Source: Dyadobacter diqingensis
Lineage (GTDB): Bacteria > Bacteroidota > Bacteroidia > Cytophagales > Spirosomataceae
DNA: 64,000 bases
Direction: 5' to 3'
NCBI RefSeq assembly: GCF_024220585.1
Contig: NZ_JAMXKF010000010.1
Location: 359-64,358 of the forward strand
Shown here piece after piece: positions 16,257-25,095 of this stretch; the stretch's first letter is position 1, and every line of letters starts with the position of its first letter. The notes under the pieces are model-generated. The model saw only the letters and a list, made by a program, of their open reading frames with translations, was not told the origin of the DNA and did not search any database. A program made the translations under genes and the position numbers.

Positions 16257-16316
16257 AAGGTTTAAAACAAAAAACGGGCTTACGATATCGTAAGCCCGTT
16301 TTTTGTTTTAAACCTT
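16257..16316. terminator. Perfect 60-bp palindrome, bidirectional terminator
   Basis: The 30-base left arm (AAGGTTTAAAACAAAAAACG, GGCTTACGAT) is the exact inverse complement of the right arm, with no loop bases: the centre is CGATATCG. The core CGGGCTTACG/CGTAAGCCCG is flanked by A and T tracts, so it works as a terminator on both strands. Downstream of the VOC gene on the minus strand it begins 4 bases past the stop codon at 16320. Confidence 0.9.
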
Positions 16317-16319
16317 TAT

Positions 16320-16769
16320 TTATTTTGCACGCTGGTTTAGCTCAATCAGATAACCGTCAGGGTCGGCGAAATAAATCTGTGTGACGTTATCGAAACGGAC
16401 CTGTTTGTGAAATTCGATTTTTTGCGAAGTCAGGAATTTCTCAGCCTGATCTATTGAATCCACAAAAATTGAAAAATGACTTCCGTTTTTATCGTTAACC
16501 ACCGGTGTCGTTCTTCCGGCGAGCAGGTGGATCATCTGGCCATTTCCGATATCAAACCATCCGCGGATGGCCTTCAAATTGTCAGGAACAGTAACCGGGG
16601 TCAGTCCGATAATGTCTTTATAAAATGTTTTGCTGGCCTCAATGTCCTTCACCTGAAGTGCAAGATGGTTCCAGGTCACATTTCCAAGTTTTTGCGTGGA
16701 AACTTGCGCTGAGGCATCAGCAGTGTGGAGTAATTGGGCTAGTAATAATAAAAAAAATATTCTTTTCAT
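16320..16769 (-). CDS. Secreted VOC-family (glyoxalase/bleomycin-resistance fold) protein
   Basis: A 149-residue protein: signal peptide 1-21 (ending ASAQ), then one VOC domain with the beta-alpha-beta-beta-beta pattern. Metal-ligand candidates are the histidine in NHLALQVKDIEASKTFYKDIIGL, the histidine in GSHFSIFVDSI and the glutamate in GYLIELNQ. VOC proteins include glyoxalase I and dioxygenases. Export to the periplasm is unusual but known in Bacteroidota. The stop is followed by the large palindromic terminator. Function is not clear beyond the fold. Confidence 0.82.
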   Translation of the reverse strand: MKRIFFLLLLAQLLHTADASAQVSTQKLGNVTWNHLALQVKDIEASKTFYKDIIGLTPVTVPDNLKAIRGWFDIGNGQMIHLLAGRTTPVVNDKNGSHFSIFVDSIDQAEKFLTSQKIEFHKQVRFDNVTQIYFADPDGYLIELNQRAK

Positions 16770-16927
16770 CAGCGAAAAAAGTTAGTGGATTATTGCCTCA
16801 TCAAAGGTAGGGTAGGAATAGTAATATTTTTATCAAAAATTTAAATTTAGCTCAGGAAAAGCTGGCTATGGCAGTCTGGCTAATTTTAAATCCGGTTTAG
16901 TGATGAGGCCTTTCTGAAATGTACAGA

Positions 16928-17950
16928 TCAGAACTTAACTTCCTGCGTCAGGTATGTTGCATTTTCGTCTCCATTGATTTTAACCGTAGCAGAAAGCGGC
17001 TTTTTGTCCCAGTTAATGGTGATCAGTCCATAGTTTAGTTTTGTGATGATCTCACCCACACGGTGTTTGTTTGGCTCTTCATGCGGTTTGGAAACATGGG
17101 TTAATCCACTGCTGGTGATGTCGAAAAGATCATAATTTAATCCTGGTAAAGTCACCTTAGAGGCTTCCGCCATGTGACGGTCGCCGCTGATCAGTATGGC
17201 ACCTTTTGGTTTTGTTTTGCTCAGTAAGTCCAGAAACCGCTGACGTGAGGCCGGGAAGTTGCCCCATTTTTCATAAGGATGTTCTTCAGGCAAAAACTGA
17301 ACCCCGCAGCCGATTATGTGAACATCAGCATCGGATCCTGCCAGTTCGGCTTCAAGCCATTTCCATTGCGCTTCCCCCAGCATATCCGCCGACGGATCCG
17401 GCACATTATCCTTCCCATTTTTCTTCAAAGGATCTCTGAAATAACGCCCGTCGAGTAAAAGAACTTTCACGCGCTGACCTTTGCGGCCGTAAACATGAGA
17501 GGAATAACCACCTTCCCGTGTGCGCTGGGGGCTGTCTGCCGCCACATCCATGAAATCAAGCATCAGCTGCTGGCTTTCTTTTTTGCGGGGATATTCCTTG
17601 CCACCATCATTAACCCCATAATCGTGATCATCCCACACACCGATAACCGAAGTTGATTTCCGCAATTGCTGATAAACCGGATTGGATTTTTGCTTGTCAT
17701 ACTTGGCTTTCAGCGTATCCATGTTTTCCGAATCGCCATAGATATTGTCGCCCAGCCAGATCCAGATTTCCGGTTTTTGGGCCAGAATATCATCCCACAA
17801 AGGCTGGGGGCGTTTTTGATCGCTGCACGATCCGAATGCGATGGTCGTTACCGTTTTGGCCTGGTTAGCAGCAGTGGTATTGGTTTTTGAAGTATGACAG
17901 CCGGCCAAAGCCAAAGTGCCGATAATGCCCAGTGTAAAAAGTTTTTTCAT
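16928..17950 (-). CDS. PhoD-like alkaline phosphatase/phosphodiesterase lipoprotein
   Basis: A 340-residue lipoprotein (LALAGC lipobox, Cys18) with a PhoD-like metallophosphatase domain: FGSCSDQKRPQPLWDDILAQKPEIWIWLGDNIYGDS is the N-terminal signature with metal-binding aspartates, followed by VIGVWDDHDYGVNDGG and the C-terminal block LISGDRHMAEAS. PhoD enzymes remove phosphate from phosphodiesters or monoesters at the cell surface, using iron and calcium. The lipidated cysteine places it at a membrane facing the periplasm. It reads on the minus strand, alone. Substrate is not known. Confidence 0.9.
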   Translation of the reverse strand: MKKLFTLGIIGTLALAGCHTSKTNTTAANQAKTVTTIAFGSCSDQKRPQPLWDDILAQKPEIWIWLGDNIYGDSENMDTLKAKYDKQKSNPVYQQLRKSTSVIGVWDDHDYGVNDGGKEYPRKKESQQLMLDFMDVAADSPQRTREGGYSSHVYGRKGQRVKVLLLDGRYFRDPLKKNGKDNVPDPSADMLGEAQWKWLEAELAGSDADVHIIGCGVQFLPEEHPYEKWGNFPASRQRFLDLLSKTKPKGAILISGDRHMAEASKVTLPGLNYDLFDITSSGLTHVSKPHEEPNKHRVGEIITKLNYGLITINWDKKPLSATVKINGDENATYLTQEVKF

Positions 17951-18060
17951 GAGGTGATTGCGTGATTAACCCCACAAAAGTAGAAAATGGAACCGCTCTT
18001 TAACCAAGTTTACAATTTGTTCATATTGGCCGCTGGTTTACAGAAATAGTGATTTTTATA

Positions 18061-19125
18061 TCACAGACAACCAACATAACTCATCGTTTGGGTGCCCTTG
18101 CTGGTTTTGTAGATATTGCCTTTTTCATCGAAATACTTTCCGGTTATTCTTAACGCGGAGTAGTGACCAGAAGCGTTAAAATCATATTCAAAAGTTGTTT
18201 CCATAGCCTTTCTGAAACCTGAATTCTTGTCCTTTGTAAAAGATTCGGTTTTCGAAATAAGGTTAGCATTACTGCCTATGATCGAAGGGATTATCGGATG
18301 TCCTTTAAATTGAAAGACGGCCTTGTTTTGCATATTTGTACTGCCATACGAATAAGTTACGTAGGACGATAGCGTGGAATTGATGTAGAACTCGGCCTTG
18401 GTCAAATTGCCCCGGCTGTCATAGATGTTTCGGCTTTCTGTTTTTATACCTGAAAAAATGGAAGTTACGATGCTTTGAAAGCCCTGAGCATTTAGGGTAA
18501 TCTTTTGCGGATAGACCGGGTTAGACTCTTCGTGAGAAGTAAGGATTCCATTGGTAAAAATGCTGGTGATCTTATTGTTTGGTGTCGTGCTGGTCTTTTT
18601 GATAAGTTGACCTTTTGAAGAATATTCCAGCGTTTGTGTCGAAGTGCCGGTAGTATCTGCGCCGGTAAAGGATTTTGAAGTGTTCCCTGTCAGTTTTTGG
18701 TTTTGATACTGATAAGCATTTTTTGAGCCGGTTTTTGTGGTGATCAGTTGCCCGTTTTGAAGCATACTTTCTTCGAGATTTACAATATTACCGGTTAAAA
18801 AATCGTCCGTGTTATATTGATAATCATTTCGGTAAGCTCTTGTGGAAACTAATGTGTCATTTTCCCAGCGTTCTGAAGCCTGATCCGTCGAGATCAGTTT
18901 TAATTTATCGTCGTACTCGTGTTTCAGTCTTTCCTTAGTACGGACTATAATGTTACCCGACTCGTCTGTTTCGCTATTTTCAAAGGTAATTGCTGAAAGT
19001 TTGCAGCCCATTTGGCTTTCGGGTTCAGGACTGTCATTTTCCTTTTGGCTGGAACAGTTGAATAAAACAATGGAAAGAAACAGCAGCAATAAGCGGCTGT
19101 TTTGAAGGGAACGTTGCGTTTTCAA
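18061..19125 (-). CDS. Putative lipoprotein with YD/RHS-like repeats, unknown function
   Basis: A 354-residue protein with a signal peptide ending LFNCSSQ (Cys24, possible lipobox). The rest is rich in Y, G, N, K and T and carries YD-like strand repeats (YNTDDFLTGNIVNLEES, YQYQNQKLTGN, EYSSKGQLIKK, YDSRGNLTKAEFYINS, YDFNASGHYSALRI), as in RHS/teneurin-like proteins. The first codon is TTG: an in-frame stop lies just upstream, no ATG is available, and the signal begins here. Function unknown; surface location is likely. Confidence 0.7.
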   Translation of the reverse strand: MKTQRSLQNSRLLLLFLSIVLFNCSSQKENDSPEPESQMGCKLSAITFENSETDESGNIIVRTKERLKHEYDDKLKLISTDQASERWENDTLVSTRAYRNDYQYNTDDFLTGNIVNLEESMLQNGQLITTKTGSKNAYQYQNQKLTGNTSKSFTGADTTGTSTQTLEYSSKGQLIKKTSTTPNNKITSIFTNGILTSHEESNPVYPQKITLNAQGFQSIVTSIFSGIKTESRNIYDSRGNLTKAEFYINSTLSSYVTYSYGSTNMQNKAVFQFKGHPIIPSIIGSNANLISKTESFTKDKNSGFRKAMETTFEYDFNASGHYSALRITGKYFDEKGNIYKTSKGTQTMSYVGCL

Positions 19126-19414
19126 GATTTTAAAATTTTATGGCTATCCGAGTTACAGGCTATTTTCGTTGTCAATGGATTACTGATTGACATCAATTCG
19201 AGAATTGTACCTAATACAAAAGTATGGAAAATATAGGAAGTAACCGATGCATTATTTACTTCGGTCGGTATTTTGATTTTTATTTACATGTATAAAAATA
19301 TTTAATGCATAATTGTTTGTTAGTTAACGGGTTAGTTTTTTATTTGACTGTTTTTTGAATTATTTTTCCGTGTGACTGTAACAATTTTTCGCCTCAGTCG
19401 TCTCTGTCATTGAA

Positions 19415-19933
19415 ATGGATTTACAAGCTTTCAAACAACATATTCTCCCTGTACAGGCACGCCTTTTCCGGCTCGCACAGATGTTTCTGCGCAACCGCGA
19501 AGAAGCGGAAGATGCCACGCAGAATGTGTTGCTGAGGCTTTGGACAAACCGGCAGAAACTGGGAACTTATCATAGCGTTGAGGCGCTGGCAGTTCAGATG
19601 ACGAAAAATGAATGTCTGGACAGGATCAAGTCGCATAGCAGGCAAAAAACGACTTATGACGCAGACATTACGATGATCAATGCGGATGAAGTTTCGCCCT
19701 ACGTTCAGGTTGAATTGACCGACAGCGTGTCGCTCGTGCGCCGGCTGATGAATGAGTTACCCGATCAGCAGAAGCTGATTTTGCATTTACGGGATGTGGA
19801 AGAATATTCCTTCGAGGAAATAGAGCAGGTAACCGGACTGAGCAGTGCGAATATCCGGGTGATCCTGTCCCGAGCGAGGCAGAAGTTGAGGGAGAATTAT
19901 TTAAAGAACAATGATTATGAAGGCGAATATTGA
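19415..19933 (+). CDS. ECF RNA polymerase sigma factor
   Basis: A 172-residue ECF sigma factor. Region 2 is in residues 15-60 (LFRLAQMFLRNREEAEDATQNVLLRLWTNRQKL) and region 4 near 115-165 (LPDQQKLILHLRDVEEYSFEEIEQVTGLSSANIRVILSRARQKLREN). Length is normal for an ECF. The ATG at 19415 is well placed. The downstream gene begins at 19911, overlapping the last 23 bp, so the two are translationally coupled, as sigma and partner genes usually are. It probably directs transcription of the adjacent DUF4097 genes and perhaps others. Confidence 0.93.
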   Translation: MDLQAFKQHILPVQARLFRLAQMFLRNREEAEDATQNVLLRLWTNRQKLGTYHSVEALAVQMTKNECLDRIKSHSRQKTTYDADITMINADEVSPYVQVELTDSVSLVRRLMNELPDQQKLILHLRDVEEYSFEEIEQVTGLSSANIRVILSRARQKLRENYLKNNDYEGEY

Positions 19934-20705
19934 AGAATTGCTGAGAAAATATTACGAGGGGGAAACAACCGTGGAAGAGGAAAAACAGCTGAGGGCGTTT
20001 TTTCAGAACCGGGATATTCCCGTGCATCTGGAAAGTCATGCGGCGCAATTCCGCTATTTTGCAGAGGAACGAAACCGATTTCCGTCGGTAGCATTTAATG
20101 ACAGGCTGGCAGGAGAACTGAATAAACGGGATACTCAAAAAGTCGTTAAGTTAAACAGCTGGATATTCCGGATTGCCGCAGGTTTTGCACTGTTGGTAAT
20201 CGGATTTTCTGCGGGTACTTTCTATAAAAATGACAACAAAGCTGACGAATTTACAACACTAACGGCTGGCGATGACGAAATGCCGGTGAGCGCGATGCGA
20301 AAAGTGTTGGCTTTTGAACAGATACCGCAAACCTCAGCCAGTGAGCGGATTCAGGCGGTTAACCAGAGTTATGAACTTTCTCAGGTTGACCGGGACGTTA
20401 CGGCATTGCTGGCCAATGTGCTTAATTTTGATGTTAATGTCAATGTCCGGCTGGCTGCTTTACAGGCCTTACTGCGTTTTGAAAATGAACCCGGCGTACA
20501 CCAGACCTTGATACAGTCGTTGTCGATTCAAACGGATCCTAATATACAGATCCGACTTATTGAAGCACTCGTGGCTTTGAAGGAAAAAAGAGCTGTGGAG
20601 CCTATGCAGCAATTGGCGAGAAATCAGGAAGTGATTGAGATAGTCCGCTTGAAGGCCCGGGAGGGGCTTAACACGCTGGTTGAGCAGGAAAAGTCACAGT
20701 CCTGA
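19911..20705 (+). CDS. Membrane protein, probable anti-sigma partner with HEAT-like repeats
   Basis: A 264-residue protein. Residues 1-75 are polar and helical (ANIEELLRKYYEGETTVEEEKQLRAFF), as in Bacteroidota anti-sigma factors; one membrane segment is at about 78-97 (IFRIAAGFALLVIGFSAGTFY), and the last 110 residues contain HEAT-type helical repeats (DVNVNVRLAALQALLRF, DPNIQIRLIEALVALKE, VIEIVRLKAREGLNTLV). The overlap with the sigma gene supports an anti-sigma or sensor role; no FecR domain is visible, so this is inference. A hairpin (AATCCCG at 20733, CGGGATT at 20751) follows before the next gene. Confidence 0.75.
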   Translation: MIMKANIEELLRKYYEGETTVEEEKQLRAFFQNRDIPVHLESHAAQFRYFAEERNRFPSVAFNDRLAGELNKRDTQKVVKLNSWIFRIAAGFALLVIGFSAGTFYKNDNKADEFTTLTAGDDEMPVSAMRKVLAFEQIPQTSASERIQAVNQSYELSQVDRDVTALLANVLNFDVNVNVRLAALQALLRFENEPGVHQTLIQSLSIQTDPNIQIRLIEALVALKEKRAVEPMQQLARNQEVIEIVRLKAREGLNTLVEQEKSQS

Positions 20706-20813
20706 CACCATTTATTTATTGGAAATCCATAAATCCCGAAAAGGGAGAACGGGATTACTATGTTCGAAAATTATCAAACAAGTTTCTTTTATATCAATTT
20801 AAAACCCAAACAA

Positions 20814-21596
20814 ATGAAAAAACTGATGTTGTTAAGTTTTGGCGTCATATGGTTTACAACCTGCACGCAAGCTCAGGAATACAAGGTTAAACTGGCCAAT
20901 GCGAAAGATCGCAAGGTTACTTTTGAAATCAATGCTGCCGATCTGAAAATTGAAGGCACGAATGGCGATGAGCTCATTATCCAGGGCAGTTCCGATGCAG
21001 AACCGGTTCCCGACAGAGCCAAAGGCTTGAAGGCTGTTTATTACGATGTTGTTGACAATACGGGTATAGGTCTGGCCGTGACGAAGGATGAAAATGGATT
21101 TAAAATAGAAAAGGCAGTCCGCAAGTCGATTAAATATACGGTTCGGTTGCCGAGAAAAGTGGCGGTAAAATTTCAGCAAACCAACTGGCAGGGCGGCTCC
21201 CAGATTTCCATCAGTAACATGGACGGTGATCTCGAAATAACCTCATTAAATGCCGATGTCGATTTGATTAATGTGACAGGGCCGGTAGTTGCCAACAGCA
21301 CGAGTGGTACGATCAAAGTGGTTTACACGAATTTTAATCAGGAAAAACCGTCGAGTATTTCCAATATCAGCGGTGCCGTGGATATCGCTTTGCCAGCTTC
21401 TGCCAAGTCAGATCTGAACATGCACTCGATCAATGGTGAAATTTACACAGACTTTGATCTGGGGAAAAAACCAACGAAAGACGTGTTGACGAAAGCCGGT
21501 TTTGGTAACAATATCAAGGCTGAGATCAATGGCGGCGGCGTGGGAATTAACCTGAACACGATCAGTGGCAATATCTATGTCCGCAAACAAAAATAA
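20814..21596 (+). CDS. DUF4097-type secreted beta-helix protein
   Basis: A 260-residue secreted protein. Signal peptide residues 1-20 (ending TQAQ). The body has the strand repeats of the DUF4097 adhesin-like family: ISISNMDGDLEITSLNADVDLINVTGPVVANSTSGTIKV and INLNTISGNIYVRKQ. Such proteins are thought to bind or scaffold at the cell surface. The start is the ATG at 20814, directly before the signal; an upstream frame begins at 20760 without features. It is in the ECF sigma operon and its sister gene lies 27 nt downstream. Exact role unknown. Confidence 0.78.
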   Translation: MKKLMLLSFGVIWFTTCTQAQEYKVKLANAKDRKVTFEINAADLKIEGTNGDELIIQGSSDAEPVPDRAKGLKAVYYDVVDNTGIGLAVTKDENGFKIEKAVRKSIKYTVRLPRKVAVKFQQTNWQGGSQISISNMDGDLEITSLNADVDLINVTGPVVANSTSGTIKVVYTNFNQEKPSSISNISGAVDIALPASAKSDLNMHSINGEIYTDFDLGKKPTKDVLTKAGFGNNIKAEINGGGVGINLNTISGNIYVRKQK

Positions 21597-21623
21597 TCCG
21601 TACTTCCTCAAACCTTTGCAGCC

Positions 21624-22322
21624 ATGAAAAATATCATCCTTTTAGTATTGTTGTCCTTTCTTTCATTCCGTCTTTTCGCTCAGAAAGTTATCGACAAAAA
21701 ACTTCCTTATTCGGAAGGTCAGCTGGTTAATCTCAACCTGAGGTTCGGCGACAGCATCCAGGTCCGTTACTGGGATAAAGACGAGGTTTCTGTGAAAATT
21801 GAAGTAACGATTAATTCAGGCAGGCTTAATGATGCCCTGCTCGTCACATACGGAAGAACCAAGGAAGAAACCAGTCTCAAAACGGATTTTGACCAGAATA
21901 TGCTTTATGAAGGGAAAGCAGAAGACTGTCCGGGGAATAAAAACCACTCGTTCAGTGAGCACGATGGCAAGCGTTATTACGTGTGCAGTAAGATCAACTA
22001 TCAGATTTATCTGCCCCGCCAGGCGAAATTAAAGCTGGAAACGATCAATGGAAATATTGATATCGAGGGCGCATCAACGGCTGTTTTTGCCAAAACAATA
22101 AGCGGATTTGTTGACATGACCTGGCCAAAAGCCAAAGGTGCAAATCTGGCTATGAAAACGGTAACCGGCGAAGTATACACCGATTTTAACATTGATTTCA
22201 AGACTAAAAAACAGAAAAATCCGATCGTAGGTTATCCGTTGGACGGAGTTTTGAACGGTGGCGGCCCGGAAATCCGGCTTGAATCTGTGAGCAATAACGT
22301 ATACCTGCGCAAGAAAGGCTGA
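21624..22322 (+). CDS. DUF4097-type secreted protein, sister of the upstream gene
   Basis: A 232-residue secreted protein with a signal peptide ending LFAQ at residue 19. It resembles the upstream gene in its strand pattern: KLETINGNIDIEGASTAVFAKTISGFVDMTWPK and PEIRLESVSNNVYLRKKG. A cluster of charged residues and two cysteines (EDCPGNK and YYVCSK) are extra. The two genes are tandem in the sigma operon and probably arose by duplication; together they suggest envelope-stress output controlled by the sigma factor (inference). Confidence 0.78.
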   Translation: MKNIILLVLLSFLSFRLFAQKVIDKKLPYSEGQLVNLNLRFGDSIQVRYWDKDEVSVKIEVTINSGRLNDALLVTYGRTKEETSLKTDFDQNMLYEGKAEDCPGNKNHSFSEHDGKRYYVCSKINYQIYLPRQAKLKLETINGNIDIEGASTAVFAKTISGFVDMTWPKAKGANLAMKTVTGEVYTDFNIDFKTKKQKNPIVGYPLDGVLNGGGPEIRLESVSNNVYLRKKG

Positions 22323-22444
22323 TCCGCTGGTACGATATTTCATCTTATCGATACCCAATTCAGCTTATTGACAAGGAGTTGCTTATGGCATGAATATTTA
22401 TTTAGAGTAAACAATGAAATAGCGTTTACTTAAATAAAGAGGAT

Positions 22445-23701
22445 ATGCAACGGGTTAAATTTTTCTTCTCTCTTGTCAAAGAAAGTTTCAATGCATTTAT
22501 GGAGGACAACGCGCTGAAACTTAGCGCGGCCCTGTCATACTACACCGTTTTTTCTTTGGCGCCGATGCTGCTCGTGATCATTTCGATGGTCAGCATTTTC
22601 CTGGGGAAAGAAGTTTTTCAGGGAGAACTTTTCAGTCAGATCGCCGGGCTGGTTGGAAAACAGGCTGCGGTGCAGCTTCAGGAAATAATCAAGAATGCAG
22701 AAATTTCAAATAAGTCGGTCACAGCGGCTACGGTTGGGATTGTGACGCTGTTGATAGGTGCCACAGGGGTTTTTGCAGAAATCCAGGATTCTATCAATTA
22801 CATCTGGTCCATCAAATCCAAACCCAAAAAGAGTTGGCTGCAATATCTTAAAAACAGGCTTTTGTCTTTTTCGATCATCATTGCACTGGGGTTTTTGCTG
22901 ATGGTATCGTTGGGCGTAAATGCGCTGGTAGACGTGCTCAGCGGCAGGTTGGAACGTTATTTCTCAGAAGTTTCAGTTATCATTTTCTCCGGATTGAACA
23001 TCGTTTTGGTCGTAGCCATTATCACAGCATTGTTTACGATTATTTTCAAGGTACTGCCGGACGGGCATTTGCGCTGGAAGGAATGTTTTATCGGGGCCGT
23101 ATTTACCGCAGTTTTATTTCTAATCGGGAAATTTGCGATCAGTTTTTATCTCGGCAAATCGGATCTTGGCGCTACTTACGGAACTTCGGCGTCCATTGTG
23201 ATTCTGCTAACCTGGATATATTATTCCTCGATTATTCTTTATTTCGGGGCGGAATTTACCAAGATTTATGCCAAGTCCGACGGAGTAGGTATTACTCCGA
23301 ATGATCATGCTGTTTTGGTGGAGAGAAAGGAAGCGGAGACAACTTTGTCAGTTGCACTGGAAAAAGAAAAGGCGGAGGATAAGGGACATCATTTGATCGC
23401 TTCGGTGAGTAAGTTTGTTGAAGATAAATTTACATTGTTAAGAAACGAAATTGAAGCGGTCATTGCGAAACTGCTGACACCGGCTGTCTATTACGTTCTT
23501 CTTGGAATTGTCGTTTTTGCTATCATCATCACCCTCGTCCTGCTTTCCGGGTATTTTTTGAACCTTTGGCTGCAAAGCGATTATCTGGGATATGTTGTGT
23601 TACTGGGTTTTTTCCTGGTGATGATATCCGTAAGTGTGCTTTACCAAGGGAAGTTCAGAGAAATGATCCGGCAGATGCTGATGCCCAAAGAAAAAGGCTA
23701 A
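22445..23701 (+). CDS. YihY/BrkB-family inner-membrane protein
   Basis: A 418-residue inner-membrane protein of the YihY/virulence-factor BrkB family (once called ribonuclease BN, wrongly). The core has six membrane segments; marks are FMEDNALKLSAALSYYTVFSLAPMLLVII near the N terminus and GAEFTKIYAKSDG near residue 275. The additional C-terminal part (residues 295-418) has a coiled, charged linker and two more membrane segments, longer than the E. coli protein. Function is not settled. It reads in the same direction as the sigma operon but starts 122 nt later. Confidence 0.9.
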   Translation: MQRVKFFFSLVKESFNAFMEDNALKLSAALSYYTVFSLAPMLLVIISMVSIFLGKEVFQGELFSQIAGLVGKQAAVQLQEIIKNAEISNKSVTAATVGIVTLLIGATGVFAEIQDSINYIWSIKSKPKKSWLQYLKNRLLSFSIIIALGFLLMVSLGVNALVDVLSGRLERYFSEVSVIIFSGLNIVLVVAIITALFTIIFKVLPDGHLRWKECFIGAVFTAVLFLIGKFAISFYLGKSDLGATYGTSASIVILLTWIYYSSIILYFGAEFTKIYAKSDGVGITPNDHAVLVERKEAETTLSVALEKEKAEDKGHHLIASVSKFVEDKFTLLRNEIEAVIAKLLTPAVYYVLLGIVVFAIIITLVLLSGYFLNLWLQSDYLGYVVLLGFFLVMISVSVLYQGKFREMIRQMLMPKEKG

Positions 23702-23755
23702 TTTCAAATTTGTCAATACGTATAGCGTTTGGAGTGATCTTTTTGGAATAACTCA

Positions 23756-23788
23756 TTAAGGGGCTCTGGTAAATCCTGAGCCCCTTAA
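23756..23788. terminator. Bidirectional terminator
   Basis: TTAAGGGGCTC (23756-23766) and GAGCCCCTTAA (23778-23788) form an 11-bp stem with an 11-base loop. It lies between convergent genes (YihY on plus, ankyrin protein on minus) and can end both. Confidence 0.8.
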
Positions 23789-23812
23789 CGGGTTTAATAA
23801 ATTATTGGCAGG

Positions 23813-24298
23813 TTATACGGTTGCCTGCTGTTCCAGGATCATTATCGCCTCTTCATTCCCTTGCTGTGCGGCAAGATCAAAAACCGACATCCCCCTGTTG
23901 TCGACAAGGTGTTTGTCTGCTCCGGCGTTGAGCAATAATTTCACCAGTTCATTCCGGCCAAACATCGCTGCAAACATCAAAGCGGTTCCACCATTGCCAT
24001 GCTGTATATTCAGGTCAGCTCCGTTGCGGATCAGGAGTGCTGCGATATCAGCATACCCTTTGAACGACACGCCCATTAACGCTGTGTTGCCCCCCAGATC
24101 CTGCGCATTTACATCTGCGTTTGCTTTCAAAAGCTGTTCCGCCGCTTCATAGTGGTTATTGTAACAAGCTATGATAAGCGGTGTATATCCCTTTTCATCC
24201 TGACAATTCACATCCGTGTTTTGTGAAATTAATTCCTGTATTACCCCGGCGTTTCCTACGCGGGCAGCCTGAATGATCACTTTGTCTAAGTATTCCAT
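23813..24298 (-). CDS. Ankyrin-repeat protein, 161 aa
   Basis: A short protein consisting of about four to five ankyrin repeats: VGNAGVIQELISQNTDVNCQDEKGYTPLIIACYNN, EAAEQLLKANADVNAQDLGGNTALMGVSFKG, IAALLIRNGADLNIQHGNGGTALMFAAMFGRNELVKLLLNAGADKHLVDNRGMSVFDLAAQQ. Ankyrin repeats bind proteins; no partner or catalytic domain is present and no signal peptide, so it should be cytosolic. Convergent with the YihY gene and divergent from the NUDIX gene (148 nt between starts). Confidence 0.92.
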   Translation of the reverse strand: MEYLDKVIIQAARVGNAGVIQELISQNTDVNCQDEKGYTPLIIACYNNHYEAAEQLLKANADVNAQDLGGNTALMGVSFKGYADIAALLIRNGADLNIQHGNGGTALMFAAMFGRNELVKLLLNAGADKHLVDNRGMSVFDLAAQQGNEEAIMILEQQATV

Positions 24299-24446
24299 AA
24301 CCGGTATGATGAAGTTCGTGGTGAAAGTAACTTTATTGTTGTCAAATATTAAAGCTGAACTTATCCATCCGGTTAAAAAACTGTTCCAGTTTCCGTGAAA
24401 AATCTTTGCGGAAGGTTATATTCGTTCTGTTTTTAACCAAAGAGTT

Positions 24447-24899
24447 ATGGCAAAACAAAGCGCAGGTATTCTCTTATTCCGGAAACGTACGGGTACGGAA
24501 GTTTTTTTAATTCATCCGGGCGGGCCATTTTTTGCAAAAAAGGATCTGGGAAGCTGGTCTGTTCCCAAGGGTGAATATTCAGAAGAAGACCCTTTGATGG
24601 CAGCGAAAAGAGAATTTCGGGAAGAAACAGGATTTGATATTTTGGGTAATTTTGTGCCACTTTTACCAATAAAGCAAAAGGGCGGTAAGGTTGTTGTGGC
24701 GTGGGCTGTGGAAGGAGATATTGATGCGGAGGCGGTTGTCAGCAATACATTTGAAATAATTTGGCCACCACATTCTGGTAAAATACAAACTTTCCCGGAG
24801 GTGGATAAAGCGGGCTGGTTTTCGATGGATTTAGCAAGAGAAAAAATTAATCAGGCACAGATTTCATTTCTGGATCAACTGGAAGTATTGCTGGCATGA
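24447..24899 (+). CDS. NUDIX-domain hydrolase
   Basis: A 150-residue NUDIX hydrolase. The Nudix box spans residues 42-63, GEYSEEDPLMAAKREFREETGF, where G42, E47 and REFREETG carry the metal-binding glutamates; it is one residue shorter between G and E than the standard pattern. The KDLGSWSVPKGEY lead-in is typical of the COG4119-like branch of NTP pyrophosphohydrolases. Substrate unknown; members clean up nucleotides or act in signalling. No signal peptide. Confidence 0.9.
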   Translation: MAKQSAGILLFRKRTGTEVFLIHPGGPFFAKKDLGSWSVPKGEYSEEDPLMAAKREFREETGFDILGNFVPLLPIKQKGGKVVVAWAVEGDIDAEAVVSNTFEIIWPPHSGKIQTFPEVDKAGWFSMDLAREKINQAQISFLDQLEVLLA

Positions 24900-25016
24900 T
24901 AATTCTTTCGATATTTTAGGGCAGGTGATTTTTTGTAGAAATAAGTTTTTACAGTACATAATCATCTGTTAAAGGACACGGTGCATGTGCGTTTTTTTAC
25001 TCATTTTAAACGGACC

Positions 25017-25049
25017 ATTGTATTGATATGATTAAGTATGGTACTTTTG
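25017..25049 (+). promoter_or_regulatory. Candidate promoter of the metallopeptidase gene
   Basis: ATTG (25017-25020), 21 nt, then TACTTTTG (25042-25049), which matches the Bacteroidota -7 element TAnnTTTG; the -33 element is a partial match to TTTG. Transcription would start about 40 nt before the ATG at 25096. Confidence 0.45.
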
Positions 25050-25095
25050 TTTTCGCTATACAAAACTAAAAACAACACTTAAAAAATTAAGTAAT

